A stretch of DNA of 64,000 bases from Pyropia haitanensis (taxonomy: Eukaryota; Rhodophyta; Bangiophyceae; Bangiales; Bangiaceae), in assembly GCA_008729055.1 (NCBI GenBank), contig SDUX01000004.1:2232001-2296000 (forward strand). The letters are read 5' to 3'. Shown here piece after piece: positions 1 to 11,943 of this stretch (position 1 is its first letter; each line of letters opens with the position of its first letter). Below the pieces are notes generated by a model that saw nothing but the letters and a program-made list of their open reading frames with translations, was not told where the DNA came from and made no database searches. The translations under genes were made by a program, and so were the position numbers.

Positions 1-530
1 TTGTAGTACAGTACCTGAAAGCGGTTTCCAAACAGTGCAACACGTTCGTACTGACCCAGAAAGAAAGTGCACCGGGGTCGATACGCCCTGTGAAGCGCAG
101 CGAGTCGGCGCTACAGCGAAGCTGGTGCTGTTTAGGGGAGAGCACGCCTCCGTCCGCGTCAGGGTGAGAGGACTCACCACGGTGCGGCCTGACACGTCAG
201 TGGTGCGTGCGCGGGCGGCGGCGGCGGCGATCGCACCTGATGGTGACCTCTCACCCAACCTTGGCACCGGCCCCCATACTGCGTAATGACAAAATGTTTC
301 CCAGTCAGACCTACGTACATACACCCGCAGCTCGTGGCGAAACTGCCCCCCCGTCGCGAGGCCCCCCCACTCCCATGCGGCACACAAAAACGAAACGGAG
401 GGGACCCCCCTCTGAAGAAGAGCGGGGGGCAAGGGGGAGACCGCAGCGGCGGCGCCCTCCCCGCCCTCCACTTGCCACACCTCTCGTCACATCCTCTCAC
501 ACACGCCCGCCACCCACCCCTGCAGCCGGG
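1..530. other. Intergenic, no gene seen
   Basis: No recognisable protein or RNA gene. The open frames here are Pro/Arg-rich by-products of GC content. The segment lies downstream of the Cys-rich secreted protein gene, so part of it is probably its 3' untranslated region. Confidence 0.6.
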
Positions 531-1262
531 CTAGCACTTTTCCCACGTGCCGTCGGCACGCTTGCAGTGGCACGTCTTGGCGTCCTTCCACTTCCACGTG
601 CACACCTGCTCGTCGGTGGAGTGGTCAATGATGACCTTGACGGGCCACCACGCCTCCATGCACGTCTTGGTCGGCGTCTTGACGGTCTCCATATTCTTGA
701 ACATAGGCTTGGGGCACGGCGGCTTGCACTTGATGTAGCTGCACATCCGCCACGAGCACACCCCCTTGACAAAGTGCTTGGCGCACGCGTAGTACTTCTT
801 CACGCACCGCCGGCCGTCCTCGTCGGCCCAGCGGGTCTTCTCGGTCGGCGGCGGCGACGGGCACGCCGGCTCGGTACACGTCTTGACATCGCACATGCGC
901 CAGACGCAGCGGCCGCTAGCGGTCAGCGTTCGCCGGCAGGGCGTCCACACCGACTGGCAGCGGCGGCCTTTGGAGTATGTGACCATCGTCTTGGGCGCCG
1001 ACGCGGGCGGGCAGCACGCGGAGCGGGACTCGTAGCGCCAGCCGTCCGCTGTCGACGGGTCCTTGCCCGTCACCGTCCACTCCGTCACGCACGGCGCCTC
1101 AGACGCGTCGAGGTACTGCACCAGCCGCGGGGAGGGCGTCGGGCCGACCGCCGTCACCGCGCCCGCGGGCGTCGACGCCGACGCGGCCACCAACGCGACC
1201 GCCACCGCCAGCGACAGGGCAGACGAGAAGAGGCTCGCTCGGCGGGCGACGGGGCCGGCCAT
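531..1262 (-). CDS. Secreted cysteine-rich repeat protein
   Basis: A predicted 243-residue protein of unknown function. The ATG at 1262 is chosen because it is followed by a short basic stretch, a hydrophobic segment (about residues 9-30) and Ala-rich small residues, a good eukaryotic secretion signal; the frame stays open far upstream but there is only low-complexity. The mature part has 20 cysteines (58, 83, 84, 102, 109, 119, 124, 129, 134, 153, 160, 169, 174, 179, 183, 201, 221, 231, 233, 243). At least three degenerate units of about 45-50 residues are visible, each starting near [RK]xC and ending with C-x-W-[RK]-x-x-x-x-K-x-C (CVWRMCDVKTC, CSWRMCSYIKC, CTWKWKDAKTC). A fourth, weaker unit begins near Cys58. 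The pattern indicates a disulfide-rich extracellular or wall protein. I recognise no named family. Base use matches the neighbourhood. Confident as a gene, not as to function. Confidence 0.75.
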   Translation of the reverse strand: MAGPVARRASLFSSALSLAVAVALVAASASTPAGAVTAVGPTPSPRLVQYLDASEAPCVTEWTVTGKDPSTADGWRYESRSACCPPASAPKTMVTYSKGRRCQSVWTPCRRTLTASGRCVWRMCDVKTCTEPACPSPPPTEKTRWADEDGRRCVKKYYACAKHFVKGVCSWRMCSYIKCKPPCPKPMFKNMETVKTPTKTCMEAWWPVKVIIDHSTDEQVCTWKWKDAKTCHCKRADGTWEKC

Positions 1263-3412
1263 GCCGCCGGAAAAAGGCAGCGAGGCGGAGGGTGTATCGC
1301 AGTGATGGAGTCGGGCGAGCAGAGTGTGGCGGGGGGGGGACGGAAGGAAGGGCACCGGGAGCGGACGGCCGCGTGCGGGGGGGAACGGGAGGTAGAGCGC
1401 AGATGGGCGGGGCAGGCGAGTGCGCTCCCGATGGCAGAGGCGGTGGGCGTGCGTGCGGGCGTAGTAGAAAAGGTAGGCCCTGACTGCGACGGTGGGGACG
1501 GCGACGTCGGGGCGGTGGGGGCGGCCGTGCTTGGGATGGCCGGCCGAGCTGGGGCGTCGCTGGCTGCGGGCGTGCCGCCGCTCTTGAGGCACCCGCCGGC
1601 GGCTGCTGCCGCCGCCGCCGCCGCCGGCCCTCCTCGCGGGCGGAGCAGACACCCCGAGCGCCGGTGGGAGTGCAAAAGGCGGCGCGGAGGACGGGTGAAG
1701 GCGAGAGGGGGGGGGCGGGGGGGGGGGGGTTGGCTGTCGGCCTCCACAGCCCAACGGGGTGGCCGCAGCGCGGCCGCCCCCCACGGCTGCCACTACCGCC
1801 ACCAGCGCGCCCCGCTTTTCGCCACGCGGGCGGCGAGCCATACCGCCATCCGCCGCCCCGGCGCGGCGCCGCCCCCACGCCACACCCCTCCACCCCCTGC
1901 GGCTGCTGTGCCGCGGCGGCGGCGGCAGGCGTGGCACCTCCGTTCCCTCTGGCCTCCCCCCCCAAGCCTCCCCACCGCCACCCCGCTCCCCGACAGTCAG
2001 CGGCGCACCACCACCTCGCCGCTGCCGCCGGCGCCGGGCTGCGCCGGCAGAGGCCCCTCCTCCCGGCGCCACCGGTGATGACAGTGCGGCAAGAGCATCG
2101 GGAGAGGGTAGGACGGAGGGAAGAGAACCCACTGGCGGGAAAGGGGGAGGGGGAAGCACGCCGGCGGAGGCGGCTGCCGAGAGAGCCAGCTCGACCGCCC
2201 GCCGCCGCTCCATCAAATTGGCGCCGCTGTCGAGGAAAAAACAAACCATAAAAAAAGGGAGGGGGGCACTTGAGAGGTCGTGGTGGGGGGAAGAGTTCAA
2301 GGGGGAGAGACACCGCCCGCCCGTGCGGGGCGACTTGCACCCAGGGGAGAGGGAGGGGAGGGTGGGGCTGGTGGAGCTAACCTCGGCCGCGGCACGCGAC
2401 ACTCGCGGGGCGGCGGCAGAAGAGGAAACCACGACCACAACAATTAGACGCCCAGACGGGGTGTGCGGGGAGGGGGGGGGGAGGGGGAGGGATTGGGAGG
2501 GGAGACACCGGCGGGAAAACGACGAGGCGCCGCAAGCAAGCGAACCCACGCAGGACGGTAGGGGCGGGGGGTGGAGGTAGTGGTGGTGGCGGCCAGATGG
2601 CGGATGCGGGCGGCAGAGTACGCCTGGGGAGGCATACAGCGGCGGACCTCCGGCAGGCAACCCCACCGCCGCCCCCAACGTAGCTCGCTACGGCAGCCAC
2701 CCACCCCAGCCTCTGCGGAGGACACCCCCCCTCCGCCGCCACCGAGAGGGGGGGCCGAAAGTCCTTGCGGCGCCGCGGCCAGCGACCGCCACCCGCCAGC
2801 CACTCCCCCCTGGGTGTCACGGGCGAGCGGCCGAGCGGGCAGGCGGGCGGGACGGGTTGGACGAGGGGGCGCGCCGGACGGCGGGGCCACAACGGGCGCA
2901 CACCCCGTCCCGCGCCGGCGGTGCCGACCGACGCCGCACGCCCCCCCCCCGTCCCCACCCCCCCGCGCCCGCGGCCGGGCCAACGGCCCGCTGGCGCGTC
3001 GCCAGCAGGGCAGCGCCCGCTCGCGGCGCTCCAAGCCGGCGCGGAGCTGGCCTGCGGCGGGCGACAAAAAACGCGCCAGCCTTACCCTCGCGGGGGAGGG
3101 CGGCGGCGGTGGTGGGAGGCGCACACAACGACGCAAACCGGGAGAGGCGGGACGGATGGGGGGGGGCGGGGGGGGGGGGGAGGGGGGGGACCAGTGGCCC
3201 CTCCCCCCACCACAGCGGGATTCTCCCACCACCGCCGCCGCCACACGGCGTGCGGGTGGGGTGTGGGCACGGCGGCGGCGGCGCCACCCGCCTGCCCTCC
3301 CCCCCGGTCCACCTCCACTGGCAGCATACCCGCACCGCCAAGGCCACCCCAACGTCGCAACGGGCGGCGCTCCAGCTCCCACCACAGTGCGCCCCGCCAG
3401 CCACTTAACCCC

Positions 3413-3500
3413 CCACCAGCCGCTCCACCACCCCCACCAGCCACTCCACCAACCCCATCAGCCACTCCACCAAACGCACCAGCCACTCCACCAACCCTCC
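3413..3500. repeat. Minisatellite, 21-bp unit
   Basis: About four imperfect tandem copies of a 21-bp unit close to CCCACCAGCCACTCCACCAA. The period is a multiple of three, so frames through it read as a HQPLHQ-type repeat, but no real gene surrounds it. Confidence 0.7.
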
Positions 3501-3849
3501 AGCAACGCCACCTCCGCCCCGCCCAGCCACCCCCGCCCCCCCCCCGCCCACGCCGGCCCCCCCCGCCAGCTACTCCATCCGCTACTCCACCCCCCCTTGG
3601 CCGCCGACAACGCCCCAGTGGCGGCAGGCCACCGCGGCAGCGTCGCCGGCCTGGAGCCCGTCAAGGGCAAGCGTCGAGCAGGGCGGAAAGGGGCGGGGGG
3701 GGAACGGAGTGGTGGTGGTGCTGCTTGTACTGGTAGTAGTGGAGTGCTGGTGGGGATGGCGGGTGTCGCGCCTCATCACCCCACCCGCGCCGTCGACAGC
3801 CGCCCGCCCGCGCCGTGGCGGGGGGGGCGGACGGGCGACGCCCACCGGG

Positions 3850-3910
3850 CGGGCGGGCGGGCGGGCGGGCAGGCTGGCGGGCGGGCGGGGAGGCTGGCGG
3901 GCGGGCGGCC
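3850..3910. repeat. (GGGC)n tract
   Basis: A run of GGGC units broken by a few GGCT/GGCA steps. The closely spaced GGG triplets on the plus strand make G-quadruplex formation plausible. No coding role is apparent. Confidence 0.55.
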
Positions 3911-5028
3911 ACCCCCCCTCTCCCCGCCCCCGCTCCCGCGGGCCATCGACGCCGACCGCGGCGCCAGCCGATGTGGCGGGCCGTCGGCGCTAGCCCCCGC
4001 CCCCGCCAAGCGTGGGCGCGCGGTGGGGGCGGGGGACGGGAGGGGGGGCGGACTCGGGGGTGCCGCCCGCCGCCGTCGCTGTCACTAGCGGGGGGGTCAG
4101 CGGGGTGGCGAGCGGCGTCGGGGGGGGGGGGGGGGGGTTCGCGCCGCCGCGAGGAGCGCGCGCCGGCGAGGGGGCCAGAGGAGAGGCCGCCCGCGACCGC
4201 GGCCGGCGGCCGACGGCCCCGCGGCGGCCGCGTCAGCGTCGGCCGTCGCGAGCCGGTCGGCGGGCGCGACATCGCTGCCGTCGCTGCCGGCCGCGAAATA
4301 CGCTGTGGGGGGGGGGGGGTAGACGAGCGGCCGGCGAAAGGGAGGGAACCTGGTGGGAGAGCGCGCGGCGGAGGGGGGGGGGGCGCGCGGATGAGTGTGT
4401 GCGACGGCCAGAGCGGTTCTCCTTTGGGCCTGGCGGTGGTGCGCGGTGGTGGGCCGGTGGCGACCGACGAAGACTGAGCGGCGAGGACTGTCGGCAGCAA
4501 TACCGTTGCACATTCAAATTGATGCCCGTGTTACGTGCGAACAGAAATGGGCGTCGTAAGTATTGTGATTTCATCACATTCGCACTATACATTACGCATT
4601 GTGTATGAATTGCCTGTGGCCAAAACCGCGCGCTCTCACAGTACGCGTCGTGTGCAGGGCGCACGCCTCACCGCACGAGTGCTATCTGTCCTGTCATCAT
4701 TAGACGCGGCGTGCGCTCGGTCCGGGTTGCAGAGGGGACCCCCCCCGGCCGCGCACGCTTCTCCAGAACATTGACGCGTTTGGTGGCACTGCACTGGTGG
4801 GGAGGGGCGGGGAAGAGATCGGAGACAACATGGTGGACGCGGCGCGCGGCAGGACCAGCACAAAAGACAGAAAGACAGGCATGTACAAAAAAACAACACT
4901 CTGGTGGGAAGCTGGCGGGCGTCGGCACAACCTACGAGGTGGGGGAACGGAGCAGCACGGGATGGCGGAGCGATAAAAGGGATATCAGGAGAGCCAGCGG
5001 CCACAGTCTGGCAATGGCAGCCGCCTTC

Positions 5029-6386
5029 TTAAGACACAGACGCAGCGCCAGCAACAATCTCCGACAGCTCCGTCGTGATGCCCGCTTGACGCACCCGGTT
5101 GGCAGTCAGCGCCAGCTTGGCGTGCATGTCCGTCGAGTTGCGGCTCGCATTGTCCATGGCGCTCATCCGCGCAGCCTGCTCCGACGTCGCGTTCTCCAGC
5201 AGCGCATTGTACAGCTGGGTGGCCAGCTGGAACTCAAACAGGTCCACAAACACCTGTGCCGAGTCCATGTCCGAGTCAAACTCGTACTCGTCAAATACCG
5301 ACGCCGACTCGAGAAGTGTCGACAGCCCCACAATCGGCTTGCGCACCGGCTCCTGCTCCATCGCCGACTTGAACCGGTTGTACACAAGGATGACGTCGGT
5401 GTAGCTACGCGACAGCACGTCTTCCGCAATCATGCACACCTGCGGGAAGGTGACGGGCGCCTTGAAGACGTCCTTGAACGACACGACAATGTTATCCCCG
5501 TGGATGCGGCGCATGGGCTCACGGCCCTTGTCGCCGACCAGCATAATGCCAGTGGGGGTGCGCCCCTCGTCCTCCGCCATCATCAGCTTCACCTCCTTCA
5601 CAATGACGGCGTTGACACCACCGCACAAGCCACGATCCGAAGTCACCGCGATGATGAGCTGCTTCTTCTTGTCCCCCGTTGGATCCTTCTTTTCCGCTTC
5701 AGCCGTCGTGGCGGCCTCCAGCTCGTCCATCTTGGAAAAGAAGTCCCCCATACCCACCGCAAACGGACGAGATGCCTGCTGCAGAGACTGGACGCCACGC
5801 AGCTTGGCCGCAGCCACCAGCTTCATGGCTTTGCAAATCTAAGGGGTCGAGAACAGCGGGGCGGGGAGGTAGGCGTGTCGCGCGCGCGAGCAGCAATCGC
5901 CCTGATAGGCACGGATCACGCGCGTCAGACACTAGAAGAATACAACCGCCGCTCACCCGGAATGCCACCGCACAAGAAAAGCACGACAGCCACGGTCGTC
6001 ACGCAGCTGACTGGAGGCACATGCGGTGCCAATGCCCCCAATGCCCCCCCCGCAGCAGAGACAATCCACTCCCCCCGGAAACACAACAACGCAGCAAGGA
6101 TCGGCGACGCATCGCCTGTCCGTCTCCCCCACCGTACCTTCCCAATGTTGGACACCGTCTTCATCCGCTCGCGAACGACCTTGAGGTTGACCCAGCGGAC
6201 CTGCTCCTCCATCGCCACCGCCGTCGGCGATGACTGCCCCCGAGGTGCCCCCACCGACGCCATCGCAGGAGCCATGGGCGCCCACAGGGAGCCCCGCCCA
6301 GAGAGGGAGGCGCCCAGCGCACCTGCCGCGCCCGGCGAGTTGCCGGCCGCGCGCATGGCGACCTTCAGGGCCACCCGAGACGTCAT
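5029..6386 (-). CDS. ATP3: Mitochondrial F1-ATPase gamma subunit
   Basis: Central rotor-stalk subunit of mitochondrial ATP synthase. There are two exons, 6386..6138 (83 codons) and 5838..5029, joined in phase 0 across a 299-nt intron (donor GTACGG, acceptor CCCCTTAG). The join restores the family N-terminal helix: NIGK from exon 1 runs into ICKAMKLVAAAKLRG in exon 2. Total 352 residues. Residues 1-55 form an Ala/Ser/Arg-rich presequence with no acidic residues, and the mature protein starts near EEQVRWVNLKVV. The body carries SDRGLCGGVNA, and the protein ends with the second rotor helix (TANRVRQAGITTELSEIVAGA). It lacks the extra regulatory segment of plastid gamma subunits and has the mitochondrial-type YEFDSD region, so I assign it to mitochondria. 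The ATG at 6386 is the one directly preceding the presequence; the frame is open further up. Confidence 0.93.
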
Positions 6387-7382
6387 GGTGACAATGCCGC
6401 AACGGGTGAGACCAGGCAGGCGATCGAAGCTCCCCGGGGATCCCCGGTGGAGTGACCGCGATGGGGACAGGAAGGGCGCGGCCGCGGATGCAGCTACAGC
6501 AGCGGATCGGGGGTGCGCGACTGGTCGTGGACGGGGAGAGAAAGGAGGTGGCCCAGAGTGGGTCAGCGGGGGGCTGGGAGAGGCCAGGAGCATCCGCGGG
6601 CCACCGCAATTAGAGAGTCGCTTTCAATGACGTCTCACGACTTTGCACACATTTAGCGTCGAGTAGCCCCCATGCGATGCCAACAATTTCTGGTACCACC
6701 TTCGTTTTTTTTTCCACTGGACATAGAGTGCATCACCCAAGAGGCCTCGTCCACGCCCCACCACTGGTCGTTGGGGCAACGCGGCGCCTTCCCCTTCACC
6801 TGCGGCACTGAGCAAACGGCGGCCCGGAACAGCTCCCTTTGATCAACGCTGGGCACCAGGGCGGCTTGCCCCAGTCCCGCAGCATCAGCGGCGCGGCGTA
6901 TCAATGGCGCACCGCGCTCGCCGCTCCGCTTGTCCTCCCCAACTGATCGGGAGCAAATCGCGACGCCCTCAGACAGTGTGCCAGTGGAAGTTGCCGTACA
7001 GATGCGCCGAGGACGGGATCGCACGTGGGGACACTAGCACCCATCAAGCGCAGGGGCAATGGCAGACAGTAGCTGCGCCGACGGCCGCTGTGTGGCAGCG
7101 GTGGGAGCCAACGACTGGACTCCGCCGCGTGCACGGCCGGGTACGACACCGCGACGGAACGCAGGGGCAGCAATTCGGAGCGAGCCGCTCAGGGGCCGTA
7201 CCGTTGCAAAACCACGATGCCATGTCCCTGGGCGTCGACCGTGTGGCCAGCTAGGATCGAATATATCTTACACCACGAAGCAGGTGCGAGGCCCGGCTGC
7301 CCACCCACGCTGCCACCGTCACAACAGTCAAAACGACGTACGCAAGAAAAAAAAAAACACTCCCACGGCTCCGCAACTCTAT
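6387..7382. other. Intergenic, no firm gene
   Basis: This is the upstream region of the ATPase gamma gene and the 3' flank of the ChAPs gene. A minus-strand frame at 6653..7024 ends in a fairly normal-looking stretch (NDQWWGVDEASWVMHSM), but there is no family match, neighbouring exon or splice context to support it. Confidence 0.5.
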
Positions 7383-10300
7383 TTATCGGTCAAAGCCTTC
7401 GACGTGCCACTCCACCGCATCCAGGAGCACGCTTTGGAGGCGAGGCCCGACGCGGGCGCCCGCACTCTTGTTCGCCACCTCTCGCACACGGCGGAGGCCA
7501 ATCTTGGACACGAGCCGGTACAGCGCACGGCGCACCGCAATCGGCGGCGCCAGCGCGCCGCTCGCGGTGCTCGACAAATCCGACGAGGACGCGCCACTGC
7601 CGCTGCCGCCACCCCCCGTGTTGGCCGCGCCCCCACCCGCCGCAGACGACACCACCGCAGAGCGCAGGCCGTCTGCCGTCACAGTCACTGCAACGGCCGC
7701 CGCAATCGTCAAGTTTGCGTCCCCCTCCTCCGCTGCGCTCGCCATCCGCGCACACCAGGCGGTGAGGGCGGGGAAGTCACCCTTGGACGCCAGGATCGTC
7801 ACCACCTCGTACGCCCGCGCCGCGTCAGCAGCACGAGAGAACCGCGCCGCCAGCTGGGCGCGCCGGAGCCAATCGGCGGCAGGACGCTTCGTGGCTGCCG
7901 CCGTATCCTCCGCAGTCCGCACTGCATTCAAGCTCCCAGTACCACCATCAGTGCTGGTGGCGGCGGGCGTGCTGGAACCACCAGATGCCTCCACGTCGGC
8001 GTCCTCGGAAGCACCCGCCGGTGCCGGAGATCGCGCCGCCCCGTTGGCGGCTGCAGCGTTGGCAGATGCAGCCAGCGCCCGCGCCGCAGCCGCCTCCTCC
8101 GCACTCCACACCGCAAGCGCGCGCAGGTCCTCGTACATGCTCGACACGAGGTAGTCTAGCCACGTTTTGCACACGGCCTTGGGTGCGGCCGTGGTGGTCG
8201 GCCCGTCGGCAGGCGAGCGCGATCCATCGCCGCCCTCTGCAATGCCCACGGCAGCCACTGGGGTCAATCGCGTAGTTGCGTCAGTGCCAGGACTTCTTGC
8301 ACCGCCAGCACTGTCGTCGGCGCCACCATCGCCAGGCGGGTTGCTCTCTTTTGGTGAAGAAGACGCAGCAGCGGCGTTGTTCCCATCCGGTGGCGTATCC
8401 TTGACCGCTCCATTCACTGGCGTCTCCCCGCCCTGCACTGCTGCTGCAGACTCTGGGGTGGCACTAACCACCGGCGACGCCGCGGCCGCAGCGCCACCGT
8501 CGACACCACCGTCCCGGGCCGTATCCGCCTCCATTACAAAGCAATCCGACCGCACCATCAGCAGCGCGTCCCAGCCGATAGCGTCGAGGATGCGCACGAG
8601 CACCGCACACACGGCCCGCTCGCCGTCGGTCATGAGCTTAGCCGGCAGCTCCGCGAGCAATTCGTCCACACCCAAGGCGCCCGCAGCGCCAGACGCGGCG
8701 CCCCTGTCATTCTTCTCCTCCCTCAGACGAGTGGCAAAAATGCGGGCCCCGTCGCTCCCATCCCCGCCTCCATGATCGGCGTGGCCCGGCGTCGACGCCA
8801 CGGATGCGGACGTCGTCCGTCGCCGGCCTGGGAGCAACGACCGAAGGAATGGATCCAGCTCGGGGGGGGGGAGCTCCGCCGCGTTGAGGGCGCGCAGCGC
8901 ATCCCCGTGGCGACCCGCAATGGCCAAACAGTCAGCGAGAGTGACCCACGCGAGCGCGTCCGCGGGCCGCGCGTTCGCCCCTGCGATGCCGTCACGGATG
9001 GCCCCAGCCACATCCCCTGCACACAGCCGAACACGGGAGGAGAGGGCCCAGGCGGCCGACGACGAAGGCACCGCATCGAGGATGGCGTCCAGCGACGCCC
9101 GGGCGGCGGATACGTCGCCCTTGGCCAGCTGCGCGGACGCGGCAAACAGGCGCATCTCGGCCAGGTCGGCATCCACCTCCGTGGTGAGCGCATCCCCATT
9201 TTGCCCGTCCGGCTCCCTCGACGGCTCGTCAGACGGTGGGGTGTCGGCCTCCGCGCCGCCCAGCCCGCGCGTCACCGCCGGTCGCCGCACGCGTAGCGGA
9301 AAGTGCTTGTCGTTTGCAAAGAACGCCACGGCGGGGTCGTAGCGCGAGAAGTCTTCAAAGTGCTGCGACAGCGCCGCCGCGATGCGGCTGTCTGCGGGGG
9401 TAACGCGGGTGGAAAGCGCCCCGCCGCCCGCGTCAGCCGCGGCGGGCGGTTCGGCAGGGCCTACCGTCAGCCCGGGGCGGGCAGAGCCAGCAAACGGCCA
9501 CCGCCGGACAGTGGACACGGCCGACGCCAAGAGCGCCCCCTCCTCCGCAAGAGAGACAGGGAAGGGCTGAAAGACCCGCAGCGCCGGGTACAGGGGCGCC
9601 TCCCCCACCGACAGCGCTGCTCGCGCGGCGGCAGAGATGGCGGTCTCAGCCCACAGCTCGTCGGTCATAGGGTGGCTCACGCCCGATGCGTCAACGGCGA
9701 TGGCGTTGAGGCCGCCCGGAAGGGACACGGAGGCGACCACGTCCAGCTTGGACAGCGCGTTATACGTGCGGAACTCGACAGAGTGCAGCGTGTACCCACC
9801 GCCCGAGTACCACGCGGCGGGGGACAGCCCCGCGTTGATGAGGGAGACCACATACGCAGAGACGGCGCCGCCGCTGCTGACATCCACGCCACGCACAAAG
9901 TGGTAGTAGCCCTGGAAAGAATCAACATGCATCACGCACGCACCGCAGCAGACAAGCACAAGAAATCGGTCACAGAAGGCGCACAGGCACAGCGCGTTAG
10001 CACAGTGTCCCACAGCGCACATCCATCCCGGGCGCTTCCCCCCTATATCCCGAGCCGCGCCGCCCAAGACCTTTGGCCCACGAACGCAACCACTCACACA
10101 GACTCCGTCAAGACGACGCCACACGCCACGATGCCGGCCTCGACCGCACAGAAAAACACACAAAAAAAAACGCGGGCACCCGCCCCCACCCGCCCCGCAA
10201 CCGCCCCCCCCCGAAGTACGTACCGCATACGTGGGCGCCCCCACCAGCCCCCGATACCGCTTCACCGTGTACACCAAGTCCGGGGGCCCCAGCGCGGGGA

Positions 10301-11018
10301 ACGAGGCGAGCGTGTTTTGGCGCGCGTTGCGCGCGCCCTGGCCCGCCTCGCTCAGGCCGTCCGCGTCGACCGCCCCATCTTGCACCTGCGCGTCCGCCGC
10401 ACACCCACCACCACACCCCAGTGACCGGCCAGCCACCGCCGCCACCGCGCGCACGCAGCAGCAGCGCGCACCAACCACAATGCACACAGCAGCACAAAAA
10501 GGCACGTCCGCGCGTCAGGTCATCAGCGCACCCATTCAGGCCAACGGCCGCGCGGGGTGGGGGCCCGAAGCGAGCGGGAAGCGCCACCAGCCGAGGCCGG
10601 CAACCGCACAGAAAAACAAGAACCGCGAAAAAACACCGGGCCAGCGGGGGCCCCAAACGCCACCACCGGTGCACCCGCGCCGACACGCCACCGCCCTCAC
10701 CACCCCGCCCCCACCGGATCCGCCGGCCGCGTCACCACCGCGACGGCCGGGGCGTCGCTCAATCGGTGCAGTCGCGTCTGGTACCAGCCGGTCAGCCCAT
10801 CCCCCCCGCCATCCCACCCCCGACACCCCTCCCCCCCCCGCTCCCAGATCCGCACGGGGCGGCCCATCACCACCCCACCCCGAGGCGCGCCCTGTCCAAA
10901 GCCAAGATTAAAAGAACGGAAACAAAAGGGAGCTCCCCAACTGGGTCACCCCCATCACCCCCCCGCAGCAGCGCCCCATCCATACCTCTACCACCGACAC
11001 GATAGAGTCGGAGCTCAT
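7383..11018 (-). CDS. ChAPs-family (exomer-like) TPR protein
   Basis: Related to the fungal Chs5-Arf1-binding proteins (Bch1/Bud7 type), TPR proteins of the exomer coat that sort cargo at the trans-Golgi. Three exons: 11018..10986 (11 codons), 10385..10224 (54 codons) and 9911..7383 (842 codons plus stop). Introns are 600 and 312 nt, both phase 0 (donors GTATGG and GTACGT, acceptors CGCGCAG and TTTCCAG). The spliced protein is about 907 residues. Family marks are GPPDLVYTVKRYRG in exon 2, then GYYHFVRGVD at the exon 3 start, TPR-like helices, ILDAIGWDALLMVRSDCFVM, KTWLDYLVSSMYEDLRALAVW, and a C-terminus ending in VEWHVEGFDR. Two long disordered Ser/Ala/Gly inserts separate these blocks. The start is the least certain part: the frame continues to an ATG at 11126, which would add 36 residues. 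That the partner is an Arf GTPase is inferred from the family. Confidence 0.82.
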
Positions 11019-11126
11019 CGCGACAGCCAGCTGGTTGCTCGTCCCCCCGCCGCGCGACGGCGCATCGATGGACACGCAGGGGGCAGCACCGCCCAGCAGC
11101 CGGCCCGCACACGGCGCGCCGGCCAA

Positions 11127-11943
11127 CCGCCCAGACCTCCCTGCCCCACCCGCCTAGTCGTAAAAACACACCCAACACCAACACACCACCCACCACCGAC
11201 CGCGGGCCGCGCGCGCGGTAGCGACGCACGCCCGCCAACAAGAGCAGGCGCCGCCGACGCCGCCGCCCCCCCGCCGAACAACACACCCGCCCCGCCGCCC
11301 AACACACCCACCCCGCCGCCCAACAGCACGCCACCCCGTCCGCGCCACGCGCCGCGCCGGTCGCCGCTGCCGGTGCCGCGTCGGGCGCACCACGAGGGGA
11401 CGGTGGGCGCGACCACGCCGCGCTGCCCTCCCCCCTCCCGCGCGCCCCGGCCCGCCCCCGCCAGCAGTGGTGGCAGCTGCGCCGCGCACTGTCAGCGCCT
11501 CATGACAAGGAATTGGGAGTAAACTATACCCGCGTGAGCCGGTCGCGCCGCGCGGGTCCACCGCCCCGGGCTTCAAATTGGAAGCGACAGTGGGTGGCTG
11601 TGTTCCCCAATGGATGGAGCGGCTCCTGCAATCGCTGTGTGCTGTCCTCCAGCTTGGGTCCACCAGCAGTCGGTTGGGTATGTACTTATATGATCGGATC
11701 TCAGAAGCGGATGGCCCTTCTTGATCCGGTCCGGAGACTGTATTCAATAAACAGCACGCGACTGGGCCTCGGGCGCGTGAACCGGGTGGCGGTGTTGTCC
11801 GCGGCAGGCCCGCGTGCCCGCAGCGTCCCTTTCGCACCCGCGGCCCCCCCCCACCACCGCCACCTGCCCCTTCCTCCTCCCCTTCACGCCGCCCTCAACG
11901 CATTCTCCCGCCCCTCCCCCCCCCACCCCCACCCCCTCTCCTC
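11127..11943. other. Intergenic, divergent promoter region
   Basis: Lies between the minus-strand ChAPs gene and the plus-strand Ala-rich exon, so it should hold both promoters. The part near 11500-11770 is less GC-biased. No motif can be singled out. Confidence 0.45.

Larger units (their letters stand above)
1263..5028. other. Low-complexity intergenic region
   Basis: About 3.8 kb of G/C homopolymer runs, GGC/GCC triplets and (GGGC)n tracts between two minus-strand genes. No open frame here resembles a known protein; the long ones are Pro/Arg/Gly-rich on both strands. From about 4500 to 5000 the sequence is more balanced in base composition but still shows no gene. Confidence 0.6.

Noticed and set aside
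207..2078. 623-residue plus-strand open frame over the Cys-rich gene
   Set aside because: Arg/Pro/Ala-rich with no domain; it is antisense to a better supported secreted protein and arises from GC content.
4711..6630. 639-residue plus-strand open frame
   Set aside because: Antisense to the two exons of the ATPase gamma gene, which has clear family motifs.
6653..7024. 123-residue minus-strand frame with a fairly normal C-terminal stretch
   Set aside because: I considered a small gene or transposase remnant, but no family, splice partner or repeat boundaries support it.
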